A stretch of 26,099 nt of DNA from Colivivens sp963645405 (lineage in GTDB: Bacteria; Bacteroidota; Bacteroidia; Bacteroidales; Bacteroidaceae): positions 1-26,099 of the forward strand of contig CAVISR010000037.1 of NCBI GenBank assembly GCA_963645405.1. The letters run 5' to 3'. The number at the start of each line of letters is the position of its first letter. The first letter of the stretch is position 1. The notes under the pieces are model-generated. The model did not search any database, was not told the origin of the DNA, and was given only the letters and a program-made list of their open reading frames with translations. The position numbers and the translations under genes are program-made. This document shows, in pieces, positions 1 through 7,724 of the stretch.

Positions 1-161
1 CCCGATATGGTTCTCTGCACTGACGTGCTTTGCCATGCGCTTATGCCACTGCTTAGGTAAGCGAACTTACCACGCACTGCCATAAACACATTGCAGGCGG
101 CTGCACCGCCAGAGAGCCACATCGAGCGATAAACCTTAATAAACCGACCATCCGGACGGCT

Positions 162-270
162 TAGGAGTCAGCTTTCTCCGAAAGCGCAGACCGTTTGCAT
201 TCGATCTTAGCTCGCTTAACCTCCCACACCCCACGCTCGCTTTAACGCCCTCGGAGAGGGCTAGCTCCTA
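162..270. repeat. Hairpin repeat element with inverted ends (left copy)
   Basis: The element begins TAGGAG and ends CTCCTA. Each end carries a short hairpin with a 6-bp stem and the same 3-nt loop: GCTTTC-TCC-GAAAGC at 171-185, and (read on the minus strand) GCCCTC-TCC-GAGGGC at 247-261. The same design recurs at 25483-25579, and single arms occur at 25114 and 13576. The interior (187-237) is not shared with the other copy. The rest of 1-541 has no convincing gene but is rich in small palindromes: GGTAAG-CGAA-CTTACC at 56-71, GGCGG/CCGCC at 96-110, TCGAAA-GT-TTTCGA near 448, and AAGC-GAAA-GCTT at 522-533. This resembles REP/MITE-like intergenic repeats; no transposase that would move them is visible here. 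Confidence 0.75.
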
Positions 271-541
271 TTACATGCATCCTTGCGTGGTCACACTTCT
301 TGCTCTAGCAAGCGTCTCCTATCGTCGCCGAGCGGACGCAAGTGTTCCTACTAGGCGGAGCGGTTTATTGCCGAAGGCTGGTTTATGGCCCGATGCTTTT
401 CTGAGAGGCGCATCAGCGACACTGTTGTAGGGATTTGCGCTGACCGTCGAAAGTTTTCGATAAGCCAAATGAGCAGAACCAAGCTTGCTTGAGTTATGCC
501 ATGGCGAGAAAACTTGCGCGTAAGCGAAAGCTTGTTCTCGT

Positions 542-802
542 AAGGACTGGGCAAAGCACTACGACAAGCCGTTAGGCATGCTTGCACAGTCAGGTGACAC
601 GTGGGGCGAAAGCAAGAAGGAAAGGGCTGAGATTCTGTTCGGTCTTTACCCACAGATGAGCGAGGCGTATTCGCTCATCTGCAAGGTACGTGCTGTCTTC
701 AGGATGAACATATCAAGAGAGGAGGCAAAGAAAAAGTTGCATGAGTGGTACAAGGAGTTTGCAGTGCACCTACTTTCCGATGCAGAAGTGGCTAAAGATT
801 GA
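542..802 (+). pseudogene. C-terminal remnant of an ISL3-type DDE transposase
   Basis: This open frame has the pattern of the C-terminal part of ISL3-family (DDE_Tnp_ISL3) transposases: KKERAEILFGLYP, then an AYSL helix, a VRAVF segment, and EEAKKKLHEWYKEF near the end. The only in-frame ATG (578) falls in the middle of the conserved segment. An in-frame stop lies upstream (521-523), and no upstream frame gives the catalytic DDE core, so this is a decayed fragment of about 75-85 residues from a protein normally near 400. The last residues run into the 3' end of convergent mnmE, so the true homology probably stops near 765. No terminal inverted repeats could be assigned. The family call rests on pattern recognition only. 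Confidence 0.55.
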
Positions 803-2137
803 GCGGAGGGTGTCTTCACTTGTTACGTCACCAACGATTTCTGCCAGGGCATCAATGCAATCGTGGAGGTCCATGGAGATGATGTCGCCTGACACATTGT
901 CGTTCAGTTGGTGCTCTACTTTCCGGATGGCGGACAAGGCATGGCGCAAGGCTTCGACATGTCGCACGTTGGTGACGATGATGTCGGAATCGGACACGTT
1001 GGTGACTGATGCTGCCTGCACGAGCATCTGTTCCAGGTCGTCAATGCCCAGACCTTGCTTTGCGCTTATGGCAACAGAGTCCCCCCCTAGCCTACCCGTG
1101 GCTTGGCCGTTGAGGTCTGCCTTGTTGTAGACCCGAATCACTTTCTTTCCTTCAAGATGGCTACTGCCTTCAAGATGGCTACTGCCTTCAAGACGTTCAT
1201 TTCCTTCAAGACGGCTATGGTCGACATTGAATTCGCCGGCATCAGTCACCAGAAGCACGATTTCTGCATTGTCGGCTTTCGCCCACGAGCGTTCGATGCC
1301 CATCTGTTCGATGCGGTCATTGGTTTCACGGATTCCAGCGGTATCGATAAAGCGGAACATGATGCCCCGGATGCTGATGGTGTCTTCGATGGAGTCGCGT
1401 GTGGTGCCATGGATGTCGCTCACTATTGCCTTGTCTTCATGGAGCAGACAGTTGAGCAGGGTGCTCTTGCCCACGTTGGTCTCTCCGATGATGGCTACGG
1501 GTACTCCGTTCTTTATGGCGTTGCCTGTGCGGAAGGAATCTACAAGGCGACTTATGGTGGTGTCGATATTCTCTGCCAATGCGAGCAGGGTCTGCCGGTC
1601 GGCAAACTCCACGTCCTCTTCACTGAAGTCCAGTTCAAGTTCGAGCAGTGAGGTCATCTCGAGCAGTTTGTCGCGCAGCTTGCGCAGTTCGCTGCTGAAT
1701 CCGCCGCGCATCTGGTTCATGGCAAGCCGGTGGGTGGCTGCGTTGCCCGAAGCGATGAGGTCTGCCACTGCCTCTGCCTGGCTCAGGTCCATCTTGCCGT
1801 TGAGAAATGCCCTCTGCGTGTATTCGCCCGGACGTGCCATGGCGCAGCCTTCGTTCATGAGAAGTTCCAGGATCCTCTGCATTATGTAGTTGGACCCATG
1901 ACACATGATTTCGGTAGAATCCTCGCCAGTGTATGAATGGGGCGTCCGGTAGACAATGACCAACACATCGTCGACACCGGGAATCTCTCCGTAATGGAGC
2001 GTATAACCCCTGGCTTGGTCGAGCGGTGTCTTGCCCTTGAATATGCGTGATGTTGTTTCTATAGCTTTGTCTCCCGACACTCTGATGATGCCTATGGCAC
2101 CCCCCGGAGCAGTGGAACTGGCACAAATGGTCTGCAT
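770..2137 (-). CDS. mnmE: tRNA uridine-5-carboxymethylaminomethyl(34) synthesis GTPase MnmE
   Basis: MnmE works with MnmG to install the (carboxymethyl)aminomethyl group at C5 of wobble U34 in tRNAs reading NNA/NNG codons. The 455-residue protein has the usual order: N-terminal folate-binding domain (about 1-118), helical domain, and an inserted Ras-like G domain with P-loop GETNVGKS (218-225), DTAG (265-268) and NKAD (338-341). It ends in the family signature FCIGK, with the conserved Cys at 452. I start it at the ATG at 2137 because MQTICASSTAPGGAIGIIRVSG is the standard N-terminus; an upstream in-frame start at 2179 would add 14 residues unlike the family. Unusually, residues about 308-330, between the G3 and G4 motifs, form a run of six-residue LEG repeats encoded by an 18-bp DNA repeat. 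It is transcribed divergently from the alpha-galactosidase. Confidence 0.97.
   Translation of the reverse strand: MQTICASSTAPGGAIGIIRVSGDKAIETTSRIFKGKTPLDQARGYTLHYGEIPGVDDVLVIVYRTPHSYTGEDSTEIMCHGSNYIMQRILELLMNEGCAMARPGEYTQRAFLNGKMDLSQAEAVADLIASGNAATHRLAMNQMRGGFSSELRKLRDKLLEMTSLLELELDFSEEDVEFADRQTLLALAENIDTTISRLVDSFRTGNAIKNGVPVAIIGETNVGKSTLLNCLLHEDKAIVSDIHGTTRDSIEDTISIRGIMFRFIDTAGIRETNDRIEQMGIERSWAKADNAEIVLLVTDAGEFNVDHSRLEGNERLEGSSHLEGSSHLEGKKVIRVYNKADLNGQATGRLGGDSVAISAKQGLGIDDLEQMLVQAASVTNVSDSDIIVTNVRHVEALRHALSAIRKVEHQLNDNVSGDIISMDLHDCIDALAEIVGDVTSEDTLRSIFSHFCIGK
1150..1221. repeat. In-frame 18-bp tandem repeat inside mnmE
   Basis: There are four 18-bp units. The first two (1150-1167 and 1168-1185) are identical, beginning CTTCAAGATGG; the third and fourth (to 1221) are diverged. 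On the coding strand they give consecutive RLEG/HLEG hexapeptides in the G domain. Because 18 is a multiple of 3, copy-number change would keep the frame. Confidence 0.85.
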
Positions 2138-2167
2138 AAATTTTACGTGTTCGAAGAAATTTCTCTG

Positions 2168-2175
2168 CAAATATA
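2168..2175 (-). promoter_or_regulatory. Candidate -7 box of mnmE promoter
   Basis: Read on the minus strand this is TATATTTG, a full match to the Bacteroidetes -7 consensus TAnnTTTG, about 30 nt upstream of the mnmE ATG at 2137. I could not place a -33 TTG at the usual spacing. Confidence 0.5.
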
Positions 2176-2198
2176 GCACTTATGTTGCAAATAATGGG

Positions 2199-2206
2199 TA
2201 ACTTTG
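2199..2206 (+). promoter_or_regulatory. Candidate -7 box of alpha-galactosidase promoter
   Basis: TAACTTTG matches the TAnnTTTG consensus, 18 nt before the ATG at 2225. It implies a very short leader and sits back to back with the mnmE promoter. No -33 element at ideal spacing is obvious. Confidence 0.5.
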
Positions 2207-2224
2207 CAGAACAAACGCATTAAT

Positions 2225-3970
2225 ATGAAAAAATTAGTTCTTACTGCTGCCATTCTGCTAATGGCCAATTGCCTCAAAGCGCAAACACTTTCGGAAAACG
2301 GTCCGACTATGGGCTGGAGTTCATGGAACACTTATGGTTTCAACATCAGTGAAACGATTATCAAGAAACAAGCCGACGCTATGGTCGACAACGGATTCAC
2401 CGATGTGGGATACAAGTATCTCAACATTGACGACGGATTCTTCGGAGGCCGTGATGCCGACGGACACTTGCTCATCCACCCCACCCGATTCCCCAACGGG
2501 ATGAAGACTGTGGTGGACTACATCCACGGCAAGGGAATGAAAGCCGGCATCTATTCTGACGGAGGCGAAAACACCTGTGCCTCTTATTTCGGCGGTGACA
2601 CCATAGGAATCGGTGTGGGATTTTACGGACACGACGAGGAAGATGCACAGCTCTACTTCGGAGACCTCGGATTCGACTTCATCAAGGTTGACTTCTGCGG
2701 CGGTTCACCTTATCATAACAAGGACAAAAGAGACCTTCCCGAGGAAGAGCGCTATCGTGCCATATGGAATGCCATACAGAAAACCGGGCGCACTGACGTG
2801 AGAATGAACGTGTGCCGATGGGCATACCCGGGCACATGGGTGAACGATGTGGGTACAAGCTGGAGAACCACCGGTGACATCTACTGCAGCTGGAACTCCA
2901 TCAAGTCGATTCTGAAAGAGAATTTCTATTTGTCAGCCTACTCAAGCGAAGGCAAATACAACGATATGGACATGCTGGAAGTAGGCAGAGGAATGTCGAC
3001 CGAGGAAGACAAGACCCACTTCGGAATGTGGTGCATGATGAACTCGCCGCTGCTCATCGGCTGTGACGTGAGCACCATCAGCAAGACTGCAAAGAGTCTG
3101 CTGTGCAACACCGAACTCATTGCGCTCAACCAGGACACACTGTTCCAGCAGGCACACGTGGTGAAGAGAAGCGGTGAGACCTACATCCTCGTGAAGGACA
3201 TCGAGCAGAGAAACAGCGGCATACGCGCCATGGCACTCGTAAACCTCAGCGATGCAACCAAAGTGATGAAAGTGGACTTCGCTGACCTCGACCTTGGCGG
3301 AACAGTCAAGATGAGAGACCTGTTCATGAAGAAAAACCTCGCCGACAAGACTGGCAGTTTCTCAGTGAGCGTACCTGCCCACGGAACACGCATCTACCGT
3401 CTCGAGGCTGAAGAGCGCTACGAGCAGACACTGTATGAAGCAGAATCTGCATACATCACAGCCTATCAGGAACTGACAAACAACGAGACCGCACCTTCAG
3501 GAATATATTCCGAGAACGACGCCTGCTCGGGCGGTGCCAAGGCAGGATGGCTCGGCAAGAAATCCACCAACGACCTGATTTGGAAGAACGTATACTCTGA
3601 GGAAGGAGGAAACTACACCGTCACCATCGACTACATCACGGGAGAAAACCGTTACGTGACAGCAGAGGTGAACGGCAAGCGTATCGACCGCTTCAAGGTG
3701 AACTCCGGCGACTGGAACACAATCGGTTCGTTCACGTTCAACACCGAACTCCAGCCAGGCAACAACACCGTACGCCTCTACTACACTGCAGGTTGGATGC
3801 CCGACATCGACTGCATGAAGCTGCAATATGATTCACCTCTGTCCATCAAGTCGACCAGCACACGCGCCAAGAGCGGCAAGGCATACAATCTGAATGGTAT
3901 GGAAGTGAAGGACACGGAAAACGTGCACGGCATCTACATCCAAGACGGCAAGAAGCAGTTGCGGAAGTAA
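2225..3970 (+). CDS. Secreted alpha-galactosidase, GH27 with C-terminal CBM35/CBM6-like domain
   Basis: Glycoside hydrolase family 27 enzymes release terminal alpha-linked galactose (or related sugars) with retention of configuration. The 581-residue protein starts with a signal peptide (MKKLVLTAAILLMANCLKA, likely cut before Q20), so I use the ATG at 2225 rather than an upstream TTG. The GH27 barrel (about 25-300) shows MGWSSWNTYG, NIDDGF (68-72), the nucleophile Asp156 in FIKVDFCGG, the acid/base Asp218 in WRTTGD, and NDMDMLEVG (246-254). A beta-sandwich follows to about 393, then a carbohydrate-binding-like module (about 400-534; YEAES, GWLGKKS, IDCMKLQ). The last 30 residues (AYNLNGMEVK, GIYIQDGKK) resemble tails common on secreted Prevotella proteins. 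No SusC/SusD partner is adjacent. The family is sure; the natural glycan is unknown. Confidence 0.93.
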   Translation: MKKLVLTAAILLMANCLKAQTLSENGPTMGWSSWNTYGFNISETIIKKQADAMVDNGFTDVGYKYLNIDDGFFGGRDADGHLLIHPTRFPNGMKTVVDYIHGKGMKAGIYSDGGENTCASYFGGDTIGIGVGFYGHDEEDAQLYFGDLGFDFIKVDFCGGSPYHNKDKRDLPEEERYRAIWNAIQKTGRTDVRMNVCRWAYPGTWVNDVGTSWRTTGDIYCSWNSIKSILKENFYLSAYSSEGKYNDMDMLEVGRGMSTEEDKTHFGMWCMMNSPLLIGCDVSTISKTAKSLLCNTELIALNQDTLFQQAHVVKRSGETYILVKDIEQRNSGIRAMALVNLSDATKVMKVDFADLDLGGTVKMRDLFMKKNLADKTGSFSVSVPAHGTRIYRLEAEERYEQTLYEAESAYITAYQELTNNETAPSGIYSENDACSGGAKAGWLGKKSTNDLIWKNVYSEEGGNYTVTIDYITGENRYVTAEVNGKRIDRFKVNSGDWNTIGSFTFNTELQPGNNTVRLYYTAGWMPDIDCMKLQYDSPLSIKSTSTRAKSGKAYNLNGMEVKDTENVHGIYIQDGKKQLRK

Positions 3971-3986
3971 GTGCGCCCCACCCCAT

Positions 3987-4020
3987 GAGCATGCAGTCCA
4001 CCGCTGCATGCTCTGCTTTT
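3987..4020 (+). terminator. Rho-independent terminator after alpha-galactosidase
   Basis: A perfect 10-bp stem (GAGCATGCAG / CTGCATGCTC) with a 7-nt loop is followed by TGCTTTT, 16 nt after the stop codon. Confidence 0.85.
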
Positions 4021-4043
4021 ATAAAACAGTCCAGTTCCTGCAA

Positions 4044-4159
4044 GGACACATTATTTATAATAAGGCAAGATTCACAACAAGGCAAGGACAATCCATAAGT
4101 CAACGATGCATTGCCGACAAGCCAAAGACACATTATATTATAAGGCAAGGACACATTGG
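4044..4159. repeat. AT-rich direct repeats upstream of the permease
   Basis: Imperfect copies of ACACATTAT-TATAATAAGGCAAG occur at 4044-4069 and 4126-4149, with a third partial copy (GGACACATTGG) to 4159. Partial GGCAAG units lie between them. The 212-nt gap between the alpha-galactosidase and the permease holds only this and the terminator. A similar TATAATAAGG motif recurs before fmt. Confidence 0.65.
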
Positions 4160-4182
4160 TCCGAACCGACATACCGCCGAAC

Positions 4183-5184
4183 ATGACAAAGATTTCCATC
4201 ATCACACTGTTGATCATAGTGCTCTTCATCGCAAACCTTTTCCTTGGAGCAGTCAGCATTCCGGCAGACGAAGTGCTGAAAGTGTTGCTGGGCAACACCG
4301 CAGGGCGGGAAAGCTGGAGCTACATCATCATGCAGTCGCGTCTGCCCCAGGCAATCACGGCATTGCTGTGCGGCGGTTCGCTGGCAGTGTCGGGACTGAT
4401 GCTCCAGACAGCCTTTGCCAATCCGCTTGCCGGTCCGTCGATACTGGGAATCAGCAGCGGAGCCAATCTTGGAGTGGCAATAGTGATGCTGGCAAGCGGC
4501 GGAATGATTACGACTGGCGGAGTGACCATCTCGGGATTCATGTCGGTGCTCATAGGCGGATTCGCAGGTTCGATGCTCATCATGTTCATCATCCTCAGTC
4601 TGTCGACCTTCATCCGCAGCAACCTCATGCTTCTCATCACAGGCATCATGATAGGCTACATAGCATCGTCAGCAATCTCGCTGCTCAATTACTTCTCAAC
4701 GGAGGAAGGAGTGCACAGCTACATGATTTGGGGCATGGGCAATTTCGGTGGAGTGTCGATGCAGCAAATGCCGCTGTTCGTGTCTGTGTGTCTCATCGGA
4801 CTCGCAATCTCCGTGATGCTCATCAAACCGCTCAACGCCCTGCTCATGGGCAACCAATATGCAGAGAACCTCGGAATCAACATACGGCTGACGCGCAACC
4901 TGCTGCTGACTGCCACCGGACTCTTGACAGCAGTCACCACTGCCTTCTGCGGACCGATTTCATTCCTCGGACTGGCTGTGCCCCATGTGGCACGAATGAT
5001 TCTGCACACCGAAAACCACAAGACCCTCTTGCCAGCCACCATACTCTGCGGCAGTGCAGCCGCCTTGTTGTGCAACCTGTTGTGCACACTTCCGGGCGAG
5101 AAAGGCATCATTCCGCTCAATGTGGTCACTCCCCTACTCGGTGCACCGGTCATAATCTACGTGATTCTGAAACAGCGCCACTGA
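4183..5184 (+). CDS. FecCD-family ABC transporter permease (iron-siderophore/heme/B12 type)
   Basis: This is an inner-membrane permease of the BtuC/FecCD/FhuB class, which imports iron chelates, heme or cobalamin with a periplasmic binding protein and an ATPase. The 333-residue protein is almost entirely hydrophobic, consistent with about 10 helices. It has the family signatures SRLPQAITALLCGGSLAVSG (about 54-73) with QTAFANPLAGP after it, ISFLGLAVPHVARM, and the C-terminal VVTPLLGAPVIIYVIL. I start at the ATG at 4183 (MTKISIITLL), where the first helix begins; an upstream TTG at 4156 would add nine polar residues. Neither a binding protein nor an ATPase gene is next to it: a terminator and repeats lie upstream, and a 22-bp tandem array and prfC with its own promoter lie downstream. 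The substrate cannot be told from sequence. Confidence 0.92.
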   Translation: MTKISIITLLIIVLFIANLFLGAVSIPADEVLKVLLGNTAGRESWSYIIMQSRLPQAITALLCGGSLAVSGLMLQTAFANPLAGPSILGISSGANLGVAIVMLASGGMITTGGVTISGFMSVLIGGFAGSMLIMFIILSLSTFIRSNLMLLITGIMIGYIASSAISLLNYFSTEEGVHSYMIWGMGNFGGVSMQQMPLFVSVCLIGLAISVMLIKPLNALLMGNQYAENLGINIRLTRNLLLTATGLLTAVTTAFCGPISFLGLAVPHVARMILHTENHKTLLPATILCGSAAALLCNLLCTLPGEKGIIPLNVVTPLLGAPVIIYVILKQRH

Positions 5185-5196
5185 AACGACAGAACT

Positions 5197-5298
5197 GGAC
5201 AACCGGACGTATCGAGCCGGACAACCGGACGTAACGAGCCGGACAACCGGACGTATCGAGCAGGACAACTGGTCGTATCGAGCAGGACAACCGGACGA
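5197..5298. repeat. 22-bp tandem repeat array, about 4.6 copies
   Basis: Units start at 5197, 5219, 5241, 5263 and 5285, each beginning GGACAACCGGACG (the fourth has GGACAACTGGTCG) and ending TATCGAGC or AACGAGC plus C/A. The fifth is partial. The array starts 12 nt after the permease stop codon. The rest of the 335-nt gap to prfC is A-rich and carries the prfC promoter. The minus-strand open frames across it are repeat read-through, not genes. Confidence 0.9.
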
Positions 5299-5424
5299 AT
5301 TTACGGATTGAAGAGGAGAAGACATTTCGCTGCCCACACCTTATTTTATAGAGGCATAGTTTGTCCAAACGGGATTAACACAAGAGAAAATGGGTTCCGA
5401 CAAGGATTTATGCCATCCAAAAGC

Positions 5425-5454
5425 CTTGAGATTCATAAAAAAGTCGTATCTTTG
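5425..5454 (+). promoter_or_regulatory. prfC promoter, Bacteroidetes type
   Basis: CTTG (5425-5428) as -33 element and TATCTTTG (5447-5454), a full TAnnTTTG match, are separated by 18 nt. The predicted start near 5461 leaves a leader of about 60 nt before the prfC ATG. Confidence 0.7.
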
Positions 5455-5519
5455 CAGACAAGTAGCACTCTGTATCATAAAAAACCGGAAGAAAGAAAGT
5501 GTTGCTTATACCCATAGAT

Positions 5520-7091
5520 ATGAACGAACAGGAAATAAACAAGCGAAGAACATTTGCCATCATAAGTCACCCGGACGCAGGAAAAACCACTCTCACCGAG
5601 AAGTTGCTGCTCTTCGGAGGACAGATTCAGGTGGCAGGTGCAGTGAAATCCAACAAGATAAAGAAGACTGCAACCTCCGACTGGATGGAGATAGAGAAGC
5701 AACGTGGAATCTCTGTCTCTACATCCGTCATGGAGTTCGACTATCACAACTATAAGGTAAACATTCTCGACACGCCAGGCCACCAGGACTTCTGCGAAGA
5801 CACCTTCCGCACACTGACAGCAGTGGACAGCGCCATCATAGTGATTGACGGAGCGAAAGGAGTGGAGGCGCAGACACGCAAACTGATGACCGTGTGCCGA
5901 ATGAGAAAGACCCCTGTCATCGTGTTCATCAACAAGATGGACCGCGAAGGACGTGACCCGTTCGACCTTCTCGACGAAGTGGAATCGGAATTGCAGATAA
6001 GCGTGCGCCCGCTCTCATGGCCAATCAACCAAGGACAGCAGTTCAAGGGAGTGTACAACATCTATGAGCACAACCTCAACCTCTTCACGCCAAACAAGCA
6101 ACTTGTGACAGAGAAAGTGGAAGTCGACATCAACAGCGCCGAGCTCGACGAGAGAGTCGGGAAGCAAGATGCAGACAAGCTGCGCGAAGACCTCGACCTC
6201 GTGGAGGGCGTTTACTCGGAATTCGATGTCGGGACATACAGAAGCGGCGAAGTGGCGCCAGTATTCTTCGGGTCAGCCCTGAACAACTTCGGAGTGCAGG
6301 AACTGCTCGACTGCTTCGTGGAGATTGCACCAAGTCCGCGCCCCACACAAGCAGAAGAACGGCTTGTGGAGCCTACCGAGCCCAAGTTCACCGGCTTCAT
6401 CTTCAAGATAACAGCCAACATCGACCCCAACCACCGCTCATGTACAGCCTTCTGCAAAGTGTGCTCGGGCAAGTTCGTACGCAACGCACCCTACCAGCAT
6501 GTGCGCCAGAACAAGACAGTACGCTTCTCCTCCCCCACCCAATTCATGGCACAGAAGAAGAGCACCATCGAAGAAGCATATCCGGGCGACATCGTAGGAC
6601 TTCCCGACAACGGCATATTCAAGATAGGCGACACACTTACTGAAGGCGAGCTGTTGCATTTCAAGGGATTGCCCAGTTTCTCGCCAGAGATGTTCAAGTA
6701 CATCGACAATGCCGACCCGATGAAAACCAAGCAACTGGCAAAAGGCATCGACCAGCTGATGGACGAAGGAGTGGCGCAGATGTTCGTCAACCAGTTCAAC
6801 GGACGCAAACTCATCGGGACCGTAGGCCAGCTCCAGTTTGAAGTCATACAATACCGACTGGAGAACGAATACAATGCACGCTGCCGCTGGGAACCAGTAA
6901 GCCTCTACAAGGCATGCTGGATAGAGAGCGACGACGAGGCAGAGCTCGAAGCGTTCAAGAAACGCAAGTACCAGTATATGGCAAAGGACAGGGACGGCAG
7001 AGACGTGTTCCTGGCAGACTCCAACTACGTGCTGCAGATGGCACAGATGGATTTCAAGCATATCAAGTTCCATTTCACAAGTGAATTCTGA
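5520..7091 (+). CDS. prfC: Peptide chain release factor 3 (RF3)
   Basis: RF3 is a translational GTPase that removes RF1/RF2 from the ribosome after peptide release. The 523-residue length is close to E. coli RF3 (529). The G domain is canonical: HPDAGKTT (17-24), switch region with DWMEIEKQRGISV (54-66), DTPGH with the catalytic His (84-88) and NKMD (138-141). RF3-type domains II and III follow (VGQLQFEVIQYRLENEY near 438-454). I choose the ATG at 5520, giving MNEQEINKRRTFAIISHPDAGKTT, over a GTG seven codons earlier. It has a strong promoter of its own and is followed 4 nt later by the threonylcarbamoyl-AMP synthase gene, so the two are probably co-transcribed. Its intact G motifs contrast with the EF-G paralog at 14056. 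Confidence 0.97.
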   Translation: MNEQEINKRRTFAIISHPDAGKTTLTEKLLLFGGQIQVAGAVKSNKIKKTATSDWMEIEKQRGISVSTSVMEFDYHNYKVNILDTPGHQDFCEDTFRTLTAVDSAIIVIDGAKGVEAQTRKLMTVCRMRKTPVIVFINKMDREGRDPFDLLDEVESELQISVRPLSWPINQGQQFKGVYNIYEHNLNLFTPNKQLVTEKVEVDINSAELDERVGKQDADKLREDLDLVEGVYSEFDVGTYRSGEVAPVFFGSALNNFGVQELLDCFVEIAPSPRPTQAEERLVEPTEPKFTGFIFKITANIDPNHRSCTAFCKVCSGKFVRNAPYQHVRQNKTVRFSSPTQFMAQKKSTIEEAYPGDIVGLPDNGIFKIGDTLTEGELLHFKGLPSFSPEMFKYIDNADPMKTKQLAKGIDQLMDEGVAQMFVNQFNGRKLIGTVGQLQFEVIQYRLENEYNARCRWEPVSLYKACWIESDDEAELEAFKKRKYQYMAKDRDGRDVFLADSNYVLQMAQMDFKHIKFHFTSEF

Positions 7092-7095
7092 GAAT

Positions 7096-7662
7096 ATGTT
7101 GCAAGACGAAGTAAAAACAGCTGTAGAGATAATGAGGAAAGGCGGAGTGATACTCTACCCTACCGACACCGTGTGGGGCATCGGATGTGATGCCACAAAC
7201 CCCGAGGCGGTGAAGCGAGTGTATGAAATCAAACGGCGCGACGACAGCAAGGCACTCATCTGCCTTGTCGACAGCGAAGCACGGCTGTCGCGCTACGTAA
7301 GGAACGTGGCAGACGTGACATGGGACATGATTGAACTGTCCACCAAGCCACTCACCGTCATCTTCGACCAGGCAGTGGGACTGGCACCCAACCTGTTGGC
7401 AGAGGACGGCAGTGTGGGACTGCGAATCACCAAGGAAGAGTTCTCCAAGGAACTGTGCTTCAGATTCCAGAAACCCGTTGTGTCGACAAGCGCCAACATA
7501 AGCGGCGAACCCACACCGCAGACATTCGACGAGATATCCGACGAGATAAAGGAGGCAGTGGACTATGTCGTGAAATACAGCCGACAGAGCAAAGAGAAGC
7601 ACAAGCCCTCAAGCATCGTGAAGATTGACCCGTCAGGACAGTTCAAGATAATAAGAGACTAA
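7096..7662 (+). CDS. Threonylcarbamoyl-AMP synthase, TsaC/Sua5/YciO family
   Basis: Enzymes of this family make threonylcarbamoyl-adenylate from threonine, bicarbonate and ATP, the first step of t6A37 synthesis in ANN-reading tRNAs. The 188-residue protein is a single YrdC domain: VILYPTDTVWGIGCDA (18-32), the conserved KRRDDSKAL segment (46-54), and VSTSANISGEPTP in the second half. There is no Sua5 C-terminal domain, so the length fits TsaC/YciO. I start at the ATG at 7096, 4 nt after the prfC stop; a GTG at 7081 would overlap prfC and add five residues. TsaC and the less understood YciO paralogs are hard to separate by eye, so I give no gene symbol. Confidence 0.9.
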   Translation: MLQDEVKTAVEIMRKGGVILYPTDTVWGIGCDATNPEAVKRVYEIKRRDDSKALICLVDSEARLSRYVRNVADVTWDMIELSTKPLTVIFDQAVGLAPNLLAEDGSVGLRITKEEFSKELCFRFQKPVVSTSANISGEPTPQTFDEISDEIKEAVDYVVKYSRQSKEKHKPSSIVKIDPSGQFKIIRD

Positions 7663-7670
7663 GAAGAAAA

Positions 7671-7701
7671 CACAAAGGGACACGAAGGAACACAAAGGGA
7701 G
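7671..7701. repeat. Short ACACAAAGGGA-type repeat
   Basis: ACACAAAGGGA, CACGAAGGA and ACACAAAGGGA follow one another in the 62-nt gap before the ClC gene. Similar CACGAAGGA strings are scattered in many bacterial genomes; a function is not known to me. Confidence 0.5.
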
Positions 7702-7713
7702 ACTAAGACAAAC

Positions 7714-7719
7714 AGGAGG
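7714..7719 (+). promoter_or_regulatory. Strong Shine-Dalgarno site of the ClC gene
   Basis: AGGAGG lies 5 nt before the ATG at 7725. A full Shine-Dalgarno site is uncommon in this phylum, and the other genes in the window mostly have A-rich leaders instead. It supports the chosen start. Confidence 0.6.
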
Positions 7720-7724
7720 CAAAG

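Noticed and set aside
4008..5234. Long plus-strand frame of about 408 codons across the permease
   Set aside because: It is an out-of-frame shadow of the FecCD permease, rich in His/Arg/Gln, with no family likeness.
5197..5298. Possible CRISPR-like or coding repeat on the minus strand
   Set aside because: The 22-bp units are contiguous without spacers, and 22 is not a multiple of 3, so the apparent repeat proteins are frame read-through.
6438..7073. 211-codon minus-strand frame inside prfC
   Set aside because: It is antisense to a well-conserved gene and reflects codon bias of prfC.
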